Assembly: GCA_002205965.3 (NCBI GenBank)
Contig: NADL03000120.1
Span: 124,001-188,000 of the forward strand
Reading direction: 5' to 3'
DNA length: 64,000 nt
Source of the DNA: Kappaphycus alvarezii
Taxonomy: Eukaryota; Rhodophyta; Florideophyceae; Gigartinales; Solieriaceae
Shown: positions 51,969 through 63,699 of the stretch, piece after piece
Layout of the letters: each line of letters begins with the position of its first letter
Position numbering within the stretch: position 1 is the stretch's first letter
Made by a program: the position numbers and the translations under genes
Notes under the pieces: generated by a model
The model's database searches: none
Told to the model about the DNA's origin: nothing
What the model saw: only the letters and a program-made list of their open reading frames with translations

Positions 51969-53761
51969 ATGTCCTCCGCCCGCGGCGATAATCCAGAAAA
52001 CCCTCAGCGAAGCACATCGTCTACCGCTAATGTTGGCGAGGGAAATCAAGACACGGATGGAAGGGGCAAGTCAAGTTTCATGGGTTTGATCAGTGGTAAT
52101 GATATGAATGCACTCTTTAGCGCACAAAGAGGCTTCATAGTGAGCATCAGAATGCTTGATGCACAGGGGTCGCTCACAGGTGGACAAATTGTGCAAGAAG
52201 TTGGAGACATGTTTCCTCCCTCTGTGATTTTGAGAAAGTACGTCTGCGACTTAACGGCAGCCCAAAAGAGTCTTCGAGATTTTTTGATTGCGCGCGGCAC
52301 TAATCTTCCCCAAAACTCGTCCCGCAGGATATTCATGACTCTTGCAAGCAGCCTATACGAAGAAAATGAAGATACTCAAGTTGCGGAAGAAATGGCGAAG
52401 ATTCTGATTGATGCTGGACGCCGCCTCGGTACCGATATCTCACCCGTAACCGACCATGAATTTCAACCACGATCTTCCAAAAGCATTGCAACTCACCATG
52501 AACATGAGAGCAGAGTTGTGCATAACGTCGGCATGCGTCTCAAGGAAGAAAGCAAAAAGTTCTCAGGTGCGCTCGGGGAATCGAGGATGGAATTTGTTGA
52601 TGAATTCCTCCACATATGTCGAGACTATAGTCTCAACAAAGTTCAAAAGTTGCAGTAGCTGCATAACCTGCTGCGGGGTGACACGAAACGGTTTTGCATG
52701 GATAAAGTTGAGGGTGTTTCAGGTGGCTTCCAACACTCTGTGGAGATGATTGAGGGAGAGTTTAACTCTCATCTTCGGCAGACAAGAGTTAAGAACTATC
52801 TTGGTGTACTTAAGATGAACAGCTTTACCAACAAAGGTGTCGAATCTTGCACTGCCCTCTCCATGATCTACAACAAGATTACGAAGCTGTGATCCTCGTG
52901 CCGAATCAGATAAGTTCCGACAGGCTAAACAGGACGAAGTCGGGGGCCTTCGGAATCGTGGAACTTGGAAGACTATTCCCAAGAGGGCCTTACAGAAGGA
53001 TGCAAACGTATTGGGGGAGCGATTTGTATTGAGTATCAAGAATTTAGGGTCAGAAAAGGAGAAGGCCAAGGCTCGCTATGTTGCACAAGGGAATAAGTAC
53101 AAGGAAAAGCCGCACATGGTGCACAATATTACCACCCTACGGCGAAGCTCGACAAGGGTTATTGTTTCTGTTGCCGCAGTGAAGAACTATCGCATATTCT
53201 CACATGACGTTAACCAAGCGTATCTGCAGAGCAAGGAGAATTTTACTCGCTGGATCTTCCTGCTCCAGAAAAATAAAGATCTGAAACTATTTGGACTCGA
53301 ATAAAATGAACTCCTGCTTCTCCTAAAACCTTTGTACGGCACCTGCGAAGCTGGTGATTACTGGGGAGTCACCATAGACCACCACACCCGTGCAGAACTA
53401 GGCCTTCGTCCTCTTGATGGAGAACCATCGATGTACATCAAACCAAACAAGGATGATGTAGATGGTGTCATGGGCAACTACAAAAATGATGATGCTCTCT
53501 GCGGTAACAAGAAATTTCAGAAGCTGACTGATGAAACACTGGTGTGGTTTCAAGCAAAACCAAGGGAGTGGGACAGCTTTGAATTCTTTGGAACGGAATT
53601 GAAAACTGTCCAAGATGGCTCCTTCAACATCAACCAGACTGCGTACTGCAAGAAGTTAAAGAGCAGTATTTGCCCGACAGACGCTTGCTTTGCACAATTC
53701 AGATCGCATCGCGCGATATTTGTATGGATTGGTCATGCGAGGCCAGATAAATTTTTCTGTC
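51969..53761 (+). pseudogene. Internally deleted Ty1/copia: gag joined to RT
   Basis: ATG at 51969 opens a 308-codon gag frame with one in-frame TAG (52656-52658). Features include LHNLLRGDTKRFCMDKVEG and RQTRVKNYLGVLKMNSFTN, typical of this copia gag. Immediately after its stop at 52890-52892 the RT begins in another frame: FRQAKQDEVGGLRNRGTW, GERFVLSIKNLGSE, KARYVAQG, SHDVNQAYLQS and KPLYGTCEAGDYWGV. The catalytic box reads NYKNDDALCGN, disturbed relative to YVDD. Protease and integrase are missing, so gag and RT are joined by a deletion near 52893. The RT is cut off by the right piggyBac arm at 53762. No LTRs are visible. Confidence 0.75.
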
Positions 53762-56700
53762 CTAATATTTATTAGTAAAAAATTTGCACTGTAAGGAGTT
53801 AGTTACAGTAGTGCTCGACTGACCGACGTACTGAAGATGCAATAGCTTCCAACTTTATATACTTCTAGTCACCTCCTCACATCCATCACTAGAATGGTGG
53901 CCTATGATGCGAACCGTAGGTTGCTGTGGAATGGTGGCCTATGATGCGAACCGTAGGTTGCTGACCCAGAGATCGTGAGTTCTATTATCGCTGGTCTTCT
54001 GTAAGAAGTCCGAGAATTTCAACGGGAACTCGACTGGCTGTGAAAAAGCTGCTGTCTCAGCGCCATTAGGAATCCACTTGAACATGAGACAAAATACGGT
54101 AACATCTCATAAAGGGATAATTCAGTACGCCATAGACAGCAGCTCCCTTCGCAAGTCAGATGACGCAAGTAAAACCAGTAGGGGGCTATAGAAATAGAAC
54201 TCATTGATCATTTTTTCTTTTATAACAAAAAGTCGCACTATTTAATATCAACTTAGAATCCTATTTAAGATCCATATGATGTTTCTCGCGCACGTAGTCC
54301 ATGAAGCAACACCTTTTTGTGCTCGTGTGGCAGATATAAACATCACCAAGGCCGTTGTCACGGCAAGTAGAACAAAGGAATTTTGACTTACTGACCTTAC
54401 AAACACGACAGCGACCTTGGTAAGATGCGTTAGTATAGTCACCATTACTCAATTTACTCTTCTTGTTGGTTACAGCAAGATGAATTCCAATCCCTGAAAC
54501 AGGGTCCAACATCTCGTTTTAATCCTCATTTTCTAAGCAATTAGATGCCCTACGTGATATCGAATCAAACTTGTTCTCAATGAGTTCTTCGGCAAGCATC
54601 TCATAAAACTTGGATTGTGATAAGCAGAGTCTTGGACCGAAAGAATGCTTATATAGTAAAAATGAGTCAACAATTATGATCGAGAGGAGAGAGAAATTGA
54701 CCCTAAGCGACCAATCCTTGACTTCCAATTTCTTCTCAATTCCAAGGGTATCTTGCCTACATCTGTTGTGACGATCGATTTTTGAGAACACGTGTCGTAG
54801 TACCTCTCCACAACATCTGGAACTGCAATCTCGAATTCCACTTTCCTTGTCTAGCCATCCACAGTTCTCCATCTTTCCCTACAAACTGGGGCTCCCTGAT
54901 TGGTTGTATGGCAACTGTTGACGAAATATCTTCGTTCTCTATCCATCCAAAACACAGCCATTAACGATTTTTTGGTGTCAGGATTCTTTAAAACCATCGA
55001 GATATGATCTCCGCGCTCCGTGAGCTCCTGTGACGACAAGTTTTGCATCGGAAATTCCTTAACCGCATTCTTGACCACACCAATAAATCTCGTTCCTTAT
55101 CTCATCAAGGCTTCCGCAGTTGACACTGATGCAAAAAATGAATCCCCACATGCAACGCGACCTGTCTTCAGCCAAGGTTGAACAAAACGAAGTGTAAGTG
55201 TGGTGGTGTGACGTAATCGCTCTGTGAAGTCACGCCGAAGGCCACCCGTTTTCCCCATCACGAGCTCCAATCTCAACATTATTCCAGACTGGCCACATGC
55301 AGAAGCCTTCAATTCACAGCCATTCTCGGGCTTTCATGTCATAGGCAACGTAATTTGGGAGTCCTTTCATGATCCAATCTCCTCCGAGACCGTACTATCT
55401 GCTAATACTTTCATCGACGCAGAAATGAGAAAATGGCGTGACATATTGCCTGCGGTGGTCATTAATGGCCTTCAAAACTCCACTTACCAGAGACCATCTC
55501 GAGTCGTCCAAGGGCCTTTCCTCCCATTCAGAAGTGTGACTGAAGCAAATGTTTGCCAGAATCAGCTCAAACCTTCTACGTGACATGATTTTTCCAAAGC
55601 CCCGGTGCTGGAATGTACTTCGATACAGATTCACTCCAGAGGTCGCGGAGGTTTGAAAGTGAAAACCTTGAATTAGTATGAGAATCCCAAAGAACTTCAA
55701 TATCTCTCCTGACGAGACAGGATGATTTCCAATGGCATCCAATCGATCATTTGTAAGGTTACGCATGACTTTTAGGTGACGGAGCGGAAACATGCTCATA
55801 AAGCATTCAAATGGGGATATATATCGAGGAGCACAACCATACGCGAGAGTATTACAAGAGTAGCCAATTATTTTGCAGCTTTACTCGGACACATTTTCAT
55901 TAATAGGTGTGAAAACCTCCTGATTGGGCCATGATCGTCCATGAGAAAAAACAGGTGCATCTGATTGATGCGCCGTTGAATCATCGGACTTCCCATCCGA
56001 TGATGACGAAGACGGTTGGAGAGCGCCCAAACCTTCATGTACCGCTTCGTTTGGCAGTTGAGCGGTTCCTTCCTCCTCTACGACGTCTGTTGGAGTAAAT
56101 CCCGCTTTGATGTTGACAATCTTCAACGTGACAGTTTTGAGACGATCACGTATCTTCCAGCTTGCCTCTACTGACTTCCTCCTTCGACTGCTTACAATGT
56201 CCATGTGGACAGAAATAACGGTTCCGGCGAGCAAGTTCGTCTTCCAAAATGACCCATAAAAGCGCTTATATTCCGCAATTGACGTAACAAGGGAAGCACG
56301 ACAGTGAATGGAATTTCCTGGAACGGTTCGTGGATCCATTTTTGTAAAAATTGAGGGGAAATCGATCGGTATCGCGTCAGGGAAACTTGTTCCTGCGTCG
56401 GGCAGAGTGGGATTCTCGAAAAGTTTGTTTTGATCGAGTATCTACATGTTTAAAAGAGGAAGAATGACGCTTTATTGTTGAAGACAAGTCCGCACGACAC
56501 AGGACCTCGGGTTCTGCTAGACGGACGACTCCGGGCAATGGCTAAACCAATTGTCCTCTCAAGCGAGAAAGGGACCGGAAGAAAACTCCACCACTTGAAA
56601 CGAGGATTCAGGAGGCTTCAAAAACTCCCGCTGTAAGCACATAGGATTAAAGATAGAGACAGCGACGACAATGGCGAGAACTCCGGACGGGCGAGCTTGA

Positions 56701-57067
56701 CGGCAAGCCTGCAAGGCTGTGAAGACCACAACCCCTCGCAGTCCGTCAAAATCACGGAAGATTTGAGCGCGGCAGGGCACGGTGGACTTCGCAAACCTTG
56801 TTCGAGTAGTAGAGCCATCCTTATACACCTTTCCCAGTTCGTCCCACGTGCGCTGGGGGGCGCGGAGAGGCAATCCACTCGATGTGGTCATCGACAAGAA
56901 CGTTGCAACGAGAGCTCTGCAGCCGTGACGGGCAATCTCCTGAGGGAAGAGCCGGATGAAGGTTTAAAAGAGTACGTGAAAACTAAAAAAAGGCGGCTAA
57001 AAATGTTTTGTATTTAAAAAATAGTTGTTAAAAGTCGTCCTCATATGAGGACAATAGGGACACTGCG
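53762..57067 (-). mobile_element. piggyBac-like transposon, right (inverted) copy
   Basis: Reverse-orientation copy of 47911-51205, nearly identical (one 152-residue frame is the same in both arms). Mirror coordinates sum to about 104,980 at the outer side and 104,961 near the centre, so only about 20 bases of indels have accumulated. It lacks the inner terminus: homology to the left arm stops beside the copia RT at about 53762. The outer end reads GTCCTCATATGAGGACAATA then GGGACACT at 57033-57067. Confidence 0.85.
54240..56897 (-). pseudogene. piggyBac-like transposase, right copy
   Basis: Same domain order as the left copy, read on the minus strand: TWDELGKVYKDG (56.83 kb), the 152-codon frame at 56339-55881, AIGNHPVSSGEILKFFGI (55.74 kb), CVDESISR (55.4 kb), MQNLSSQELTERGDHISM (55.0 kb) and a C-terminal Cys-rich finger CRVCKVSKSKFLCSTC (54.4 kb), clearer here than in the left copy. 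Frameshifts differ partly from the left arm, so the two copies have decayed independently to some extent. Confidence 0.75.
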
Positions 57068-57540
57068 GACGCACTCCCAAAAAAATCAATAAAAATTAAT
57101 GGCTTTGGCTATTGAAAATAAAGCTTATTTGTGTTGATTTCGTTGGTGCCGATCGGCCGTTCGGAATAGGCGGCAGCAACAGCGCTGTTGACGTGTGTTG
57201 CTGTACGGGTCGAAATGGCCAGCAGTGTGTGATTATGATACTAACTATCATCCTTCGTTGTGTAGGAGCAACATCCGCATTGACACCAGACGTTGCTGGC
57301 ACAACTGCATGTACATGGCGATCGCCAACGCAGTGCGTTCCGTTCTTCATATTCTCCGATGCCCTGCCCACCTCTCTGGGTAGTGGATCTTGCGCACTTC
57401 GCGTTGCAATCCGTACAGTACATCAATAACTTCACCCTCATCGTCGGTGCTCACCGCCTGCAAGCATTTCTCTACTTGCCTTTATTCACGTTTACTATGC
57501 ACGCACCACAAGTATGGACTTTGTAAGGCTATGTTTACCG
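57068..57540. other. Spacer, nothing assigned
   Basis: Short frames on both strands without motif. Confidence 0.4.
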
Positions 57541-59685
57541 TCACTTTGGTAGTTCTACAACGTTTCGAAAGAACTCATCATTAATGTTATATGCCATTTC
57601 GGACCTTAATAAACCCTCAACGGAGGTCAAGTACGGTATGGAGAGCTCTAGTGATCCATGCAAGAATCGAGCTGCAACCTCATTTCCACCCCACGCCTTT
57701 GACTTAAGTTCCGGTGATCTCCGCCATATCAGCTGAATAAGATTCCCCATACCTAAATCTTCCATCATCCGCGGATCCGACCCTAGACAACACTGGAATG
57801 AGTACTCACGCAATGGGTGTCGAAATCGACTGTGCACAGTATCCCACATCCAACATTCTCGAGCGAGAACAGGCGTGGGTCGGGTGTGACTACATTCGCA
57901 CTCATATTGTTCACCCCCCTCCTCGTCCTCTTCTTCTCGAGGAGCTTTCACGTCCAGTGAAGTTCTGCTTCTTTCAAACTTGCGACTGAGTCTCCTCCAT
58001 AGCACAGGGCAGAAGCAGCCACTGGCACCGACAGAAATAACTGCAGGTTGAAAACGGTCATTCGGGCAATAATTGTACGAACCCGCCACTCGAAACACCC
58101 AACCGTTGTCGCCTTTCTTGCACTTTCGAACAGTCTCCACCCTATCCCTCCGTGACATCTGAAACAGTTCAAACACATCTGCAAGTCCTGGACACACCAT
58201 GTGGAATGATCTCAAGTCGAGCGCTGGGCACTGCGTGTCGCTAAAAGGTGGATGGAACACCACCCTTCCACGCAACGGGGTTGAGTTTATGACAACCCTT
58301 GCGAAAACTTCAAACTCGCCCAGGTCACTATCGATCTTTGCAGTAATAAAAGTCGTTGCGAAACCGTCCCTAACTGGACGACTAACATGTTCATCACTGT
58401 TATTCTCGATCGATATCCTACCGTTCGCGCCCGACGTTGGAGGCTTGAATTTTATCTGCAACCGCTTCTTCAACTGGTACCGCAATCGATTCAATTTCCT
58501 TCGGGTCTCGCTTTCCACTAGTTCCAATAAGGGTGCTTCGAGACGAGCAATATTGTTCTCTTGACGACGAACCTCCTCCCGTAGCAAAACTATTGCCATT
58601 TGCAGTTCTGCATATCGGGTACGCAACTGTTCCACATTACCCTCCACCTGAGACAGTTCCCCTGTGCGCATCTCGCACTTTGTCCTTCACGTCATATCTT
58701 TGCCCATTGCCCAATCTTCGTCACTCTCGGAGGAGCCATCCTGATCAGGAACGGCATTCATATTGATAACATTGGTTATGCCATTATTTCTCCATGGCAA
58801 CATCTGGATGTGTTGACCCTTCAAATCCATCTCATCGTAAGCACTAAGTCCTTCTTCAACGCAAAATAGCTTGTGATTCATAACTAATATGACGTGGTGA
58901 AGCTGTTCAGGATCGTGCACAGTTGTTGGATATCGCAGTATTCCCCTTCCGAGACTCCTGCCGTTTTCGCGCCTCTCCACAAAAAGAACTTCCGCATCAC
59001 ACCACTGTTCGGGGCTGCCTGATAGATGATCCATCTCCCATAGTACCTGTATTTATTGCGAACGCATTGGAAGTTGCCTACCCTCCCTACATGATCGTTC
59101 TAACTTCTCCTCCACGCCATCGACGAATTGCGATTGAAACTCGTTCTTCTCCCTTCCCGGGGACCGCCTCAGTTCTTTAGATGCTTCCGCAGTCGCAGCA
59201 CGCTTCCTCCCCTGATCAGTCCTCTTCTCCAAACCTGACTATCGCGTCCTCGGTTCCTTCGGACTTCCCGTACCGGTATCAACCTCTACCGCCCCAGCAC
59301 TTCTCGATACCAAGCATAATGTACGTCTCTTTCTTCTATTCCGCGTTGTTTTGATATCTGGCTTAGGAATCGACCTCCGGTTTCCTTCTTCATCCCTCTC
59401 ATTTCGAGGACTACCTGCCATTTCACACTCTTTCTCAGTTCTGTTTCTTCGCCCCTGTCGCGTTCGCGTTTCAGCGACAGATTCACTGATAGCACATGTT
59501 GGGGCGCCAACTCTGACGTCTATCCTGGTCAAACCCTCCGCTGCGTGCACACCTGGGTCTTCAACAAGAGCCTTCACCATGTTGTGATAACATGCCCTAG
59601 CATTTATTGAGTGCTTTGCGTGGACGGTGTGTTCTGCAAGCACGAACGTCAAGAAGAGACCACAAGATAGTTCGGATCCCGCCAA
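57541..59685 (-). pseudogene. Unrecognised coding region, one frame with in-frame stops
   Basis: A single minus-strand frame runs 59685-57541. Stops lie only at TAG (complement of 59239-59241), a TAA near 59052 and TGA (58687-58689); no frameshift is visible. The last part, 58671-57541, is open for 376 codons and starts with an ATG. It has a coiled coil (QLRTRYAELQMAIVLLREEV) and a basic QLKKRLQIKF stretch, then a folded-looking domain with several Cys and Trp (GASGCFCPVLWRRL, YECECSHTRP). The N-terminal third is Arg/Lys-rich and low in complexity. I recognise no family. It could be a nonsense-decayed gene, a gene with short introns hiding the stops, or an open gene limited to 57541-58671. 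Confidence 0.5.
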
Positions 59686-60469
59686 GTCTTCGTCAACGCT
59701 GATTTACTGTAAACACATTTATCTTGGAAGCATCCAGTTATTTTCAGAAGCTACATATATGTCGCTTTGTATGAAACCTTTCTAAGTTTCTCACTGCACT
59801 GCTGGTACCAGCAGCAGTACTCAGTACTGATAACTACTCACTCCTTCACGTTTCGTGGTTGCTCAGTATGAGTATGAGTACAAGCAATTTTGCACGAAAA
59901 TATCGTATCGTGCGTTCTCCCGCCGAAACCGTCATGGTTAAGTTGCTCCAGAACTGGACTAAACGGGTCAAAAAAGATTCGGTGCTCCTTTTCTATGCTC
60001 GTGAGGAGGACTTATCGTTATAGCACGCCAGTTTGAACCCATTCATTTAATCGAGGTCCTTATTCATTCTCAAGCTGTCAACAACTTCCCTCACGAACGC
60101 GACTATGGGGGTTACGACAAGAAAGAAGCCTTTTGGGTCAAAGCACAAGAGGCAAAACACATCGCGATATTCTCAACTCCAGCGTCTTTAAGAACTACGT
60201 GATGCACATGAGCACGCCTCTGGTCCATAGCAATTGTAGAACGACAAAAACCCCAGGAACCTGTTCATTATTTAGCTGATACTGTACAGAAGAAGGCCAC
60301 GCTCAGTACTCCAAACTATACTCCCATGCGAGTGGAGGAATCTCGACTGGCTAGTATTGAAGTCTTCAGTTCTTCCCCGCTTGTACAAGACAGGCGCGGT
60401 ACATCCAAGAGGGTGCTTCCAACGCGCCCCCACGTGCTACCAAAGGCATCATCCGGTTCTCCTGTATAG
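59686..60469. other. Spacer between two divergent unknown genes
   Basis: Contains CAGTACTCAGTACTGATAAC at about 59815-59834 and TACTGTACAG near 60281. A shared divergent promoter region would lie here. No coding call. Confidence 0.35.
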
Positions 60470-62503
60470 TATTTTCGAGAAAATAGTGGTTTGCCTGGAA
60501 AGGGGGTGGGCGCGGAAGTCTCCGAAAGTGAAGATAATGTTGCCGCACCTTGCCCCATTCCGAGACCCAATCGTCCGCATGTAAGAAGGACTTCCCAGGA
60601 ACGTAGTGTACTTGAGGAACGCCCATCCAAGAATCGTTTTGTGTCTCAGCAACAACACCCTGAATTCTCCCAGGTTCCTGATGATGGCCATGTTGCACAT
60701 CCCTCCCACGTTCTTTCGTGAGATCAGAACAAGGATATGTACGAAACCGGAACGCCTGATCAGGCACATAGTCATCGTCCGGCGAGCCTTGATCAAGGTT
60801 TCTCACAAGGAGCAGGTCGCGTCAGCCTATTATCCCCAGGCCCCCGTGGTGTTCATCGGTCAAACATGCCTGACTTCGGCCAGGTGGGACGCCTCTTCGG
60901 TTCTCTTAGGAATGACGAGTACACCAGGCTGGATAGTATTGCAGTGCAAATACAGGAAGATATATCTGACCTGGAGCAGAGCATTGAGGGAAAGATGGCA
61001 GAGTTCAGAACTGATATGAAAGCAATGAAGGAACGCTTCGAAGATAAGGTTCCCGTCCCTGCAAGCGGTGGGAAAGATATTCTAACGCAGCAGGCAGAGT
61101 GGGATAAGAGACTTGATGGAATAACGAAGCTGAAAAGGGAAGTTTTCTCTTCATTCATTTCCTCGCGAGTTCTCGCCAGCAACGTCCCATACACCATCAT
61201 GGGGATCTCAAAGGGTTGGGATGACGATGAAAAGACTTCCCAACCTTTCTCGATAAATAGAGTGTCCTTTTCCTTGGCAACCTTACTATTCAAGAACAGT
61301 CCTACTACGACTCAGGAAGAACTTCAGAGTGGTATCTTGAAGTTCCATCAGGACTTTAAGTTTACCGTGTTGCTTAATGCATTTTACAACGTGCACAAGA
61401 ACAAGTTTGGACAGTTTAAGGAAGCTAGTTCCAGCACCGGACTCCCAGGAAATGGAGTGCACGATAGGCCCACTTGGTTGGATAGTTCGTATGTCAAGCA
61501 GGGCACATTGCAAACAGTCCGCACTCACTACGAACAGGGGAAGGGTAGAAATATTCCAAAGTCAAATAAGGCTAAAAGGGAGAAGTTCCGAGGACGTCCG
61601 TCCAGGAATGAGATTGCGGAGTTTGGCGTCAACAAGGTATGCGGACTACTAGTCAAGCACTTACATGACGTTCGGGACAGAGTAAGACCTATGTTCTTCC
61701 AAGATCTAGTATATTTGTTCGTGAGCTGTGGTGCCACGGTAGTAGAACCTGCACAGGATACCCTTCACTTGGAATGGAACTTCGGCTCCGAAGAGGATGA
61801 AGGAACTGATTCCTATATCGGCTTTGACGTTAGTCCGGATACTTTCACTTGCCGTTTCGGTGTAGATTGCAGTACTGCGGATGAGGCTAATCGAAATGCT
61901 CTCCACACTCTGTACCTCGAACGACCAGAGATGGCCTTGGTGGCGTAACATGACGTCTCCGTGTTTGAACAAGAGAGCCAAAAGGGTAGGCAGAGGAAGC
62001 ATTTTGGAGGAGACCGGAGGAGGTTGAGGCGGTTGATCAACATTCTAGAGGTTGCGGCGAACTTCTGTAGGGAATACACGCAAGTTCAAGATATTTGGGC
62101 AGTGTTGCGATCGAACAAGGATGGTCTAAGATGTGTGTACGCGATCGCGATTTTAATCCGAGAATTGGTACGATACTTCTTATCAAAAGTGGACTACGGC
62201 AATGGTAAAATTCCTGACTCCGACGATGTCAGCGTCGGTGATATTTCCTTCAGCAACATCATTCCTCTCGGGAACGGTGTGCACGGAAATCTGATGCAGA
62301 GAGGATGTATTAGAATGTTCGAGTCAGAGTTTGAATCCTTGAAAAAGCCTGTCTGTATGATAACTCACCTACTCGGATCTGCGAATGAGGAAGATACCGG
62401 GGATGAAGGGGATCTTGGGGATATAGAGGCATCCACTGCTATGGGTATCGTACTATTGTACAGTTACAGTTTTCATTGCCGGATTCTTCACAAGTATAGG
62501 TAA
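60470..62503 (+). pseudogene. Unrecognised coding region, one frame with in-frame stops
   Basis: Plus-strand frame 2 is open from 60470 to 62503 apart from TGA at 60719-60721 and TAA at 61946-61948. The ATG at 60737 begins the longest part (403 codons, to 61948). Its order is: Pro/Ser-rich start, heptad-like helical segment (LDSIAVQIQEDISDLEQSIE), an all-helical middle (FSSFISSRVLASNVPYTIMG), a basic linker (KSNKAKREKFRGRPSRNE) and a C-terminal domain rich in acidic and aromatic residues. The continuation after the TAA (FEQESQKGRQRKHFGGDRRR...) looks coding. No family recognised. It is divergent from 57541-59685 and has the same style of decay. Confidence 0.5.
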
Positions 62504-62869
62504 AGCTTGCAGTTCTTCCTTTATAGCTACTAGCGACCCTACTACATACTTCGTCCGAACATTGAATATCAGCGATGACGACATTATTTACTTCGAGGAG
62601 ACCTTCCTCTCACATCGCGCTTCCAGAGGAGTGTACACCATGGAGTACAGGTTGGGACGCCTTCTGTCGAAATCGTTGACGTGTGACTCCGAGGTGTCGG
62701 TTTGGGAGATATTGGTGGCGCTTCTGTTCAGAATAAATGCCCACTTTTGCATCTGTGTGCAGTTTTGCGTGAGTCCTGTTGCCTATCATCGGGTTGGATG
62801 GGTGTTGCAACCCTTAATGTCGTGCCAGCAGGGATATTTCGATGCACATACCATTACACAGCCGAAAGA
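62504..62869. other. Spacer or 3' extension, uncertain
   Basis: A 113-codon frame at 62562-62903 (plus) has no motif and may be decayed continuation of the gene before it. Confidence 0.25.
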
Positions 62870-63699
62870 TTACCCAATTCGTGGTGGAAACCCCTCTCTC
62901 TGAGATTGAAATCTCATCTCAGCGCTATTAAACATGTTGTCCGACTTTATTCCCAGACACTGCCTGAAAAACCCTATACGACGTACAGTTCTGTCCAAAC
63001 TGAGCCAATTTGCGGAAATCTTGCTCAACCGTTCTGATATCACCAACACCACTGGTGAGACCACTCTGCAGGGTAGTGTTAGAGCCCATGTATCTTGTTC
63101 TGACCGTTTGACGTTTGCAATGCTCACGACAGCAAATAGAGATGTTTGCGCATCAATAGTTTTGGAGGACTCCATAATTTGACAGTGCGCATTACTTCTA
63201 TTAGACAAACGGGCTTGAACGATGCACCCGTATCGTACGGACTCGTATCCACCGAGGCCCACAGTCGCAGACATATCGTCTGTTCTGACGCGCACTCTCC
63301 CCGCCTCCTTATACATCATTACATGTCCTTCCAATACCCCTGTACTGTCAAATCTGGGATACCATTTCGCCAGAATCTTCTTGTAGTTGACATCGTTTCA
63401 CTCAGAATATTCTCTTGTTCAAGAAGTCCGGTAAGGTCTTCTCCATTGGATAAATCTGAACATACCCATCTGCTGTTGAATGTAGCGGCAAAATTCGATA
63501 CGAGAGGATTCTGTCTGAGCAATTGCAGAGCAGAGTCGTTAAACTGTTTCGAAATGATATCGTCCATTTGGAGTCTTTGAGAGGGCTCTATCACGTTTCT
63601 GGCAGTTCCGCCGAATAACAGAAAGTGCATAGTCTTCTTGGCACGTTCAGCATCAGTCGGAATATACATGCTTCTATGCACGGAATTCAGCCTACCATT
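62870..63699 (-). pseudogene. Crinkler/RHS-like NTPase distal fragment, frameshifted
   Basis: The minus strand from 63699 reads a helical start, then KKTMHFLLFGGTARNVIEPS. This resembles the F-G-G-x-x-R-x-[IV/F] motif that follows the NTPase core of Crinkler and retrotransposon-hot-spot-type proteins. The frame (63681-63319) ends at a stop and continues in another frame from 63334 to 62870, so a 1- or 2-base shift occurred near 63325. The NTPase core itself (Walker A/B) would lie upstream, at or beyond the window edge. These proteins combine NTPases with varied effector domains and spread among eukaryotes. The assignment rests on a short motif. Confidence 0.35.
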
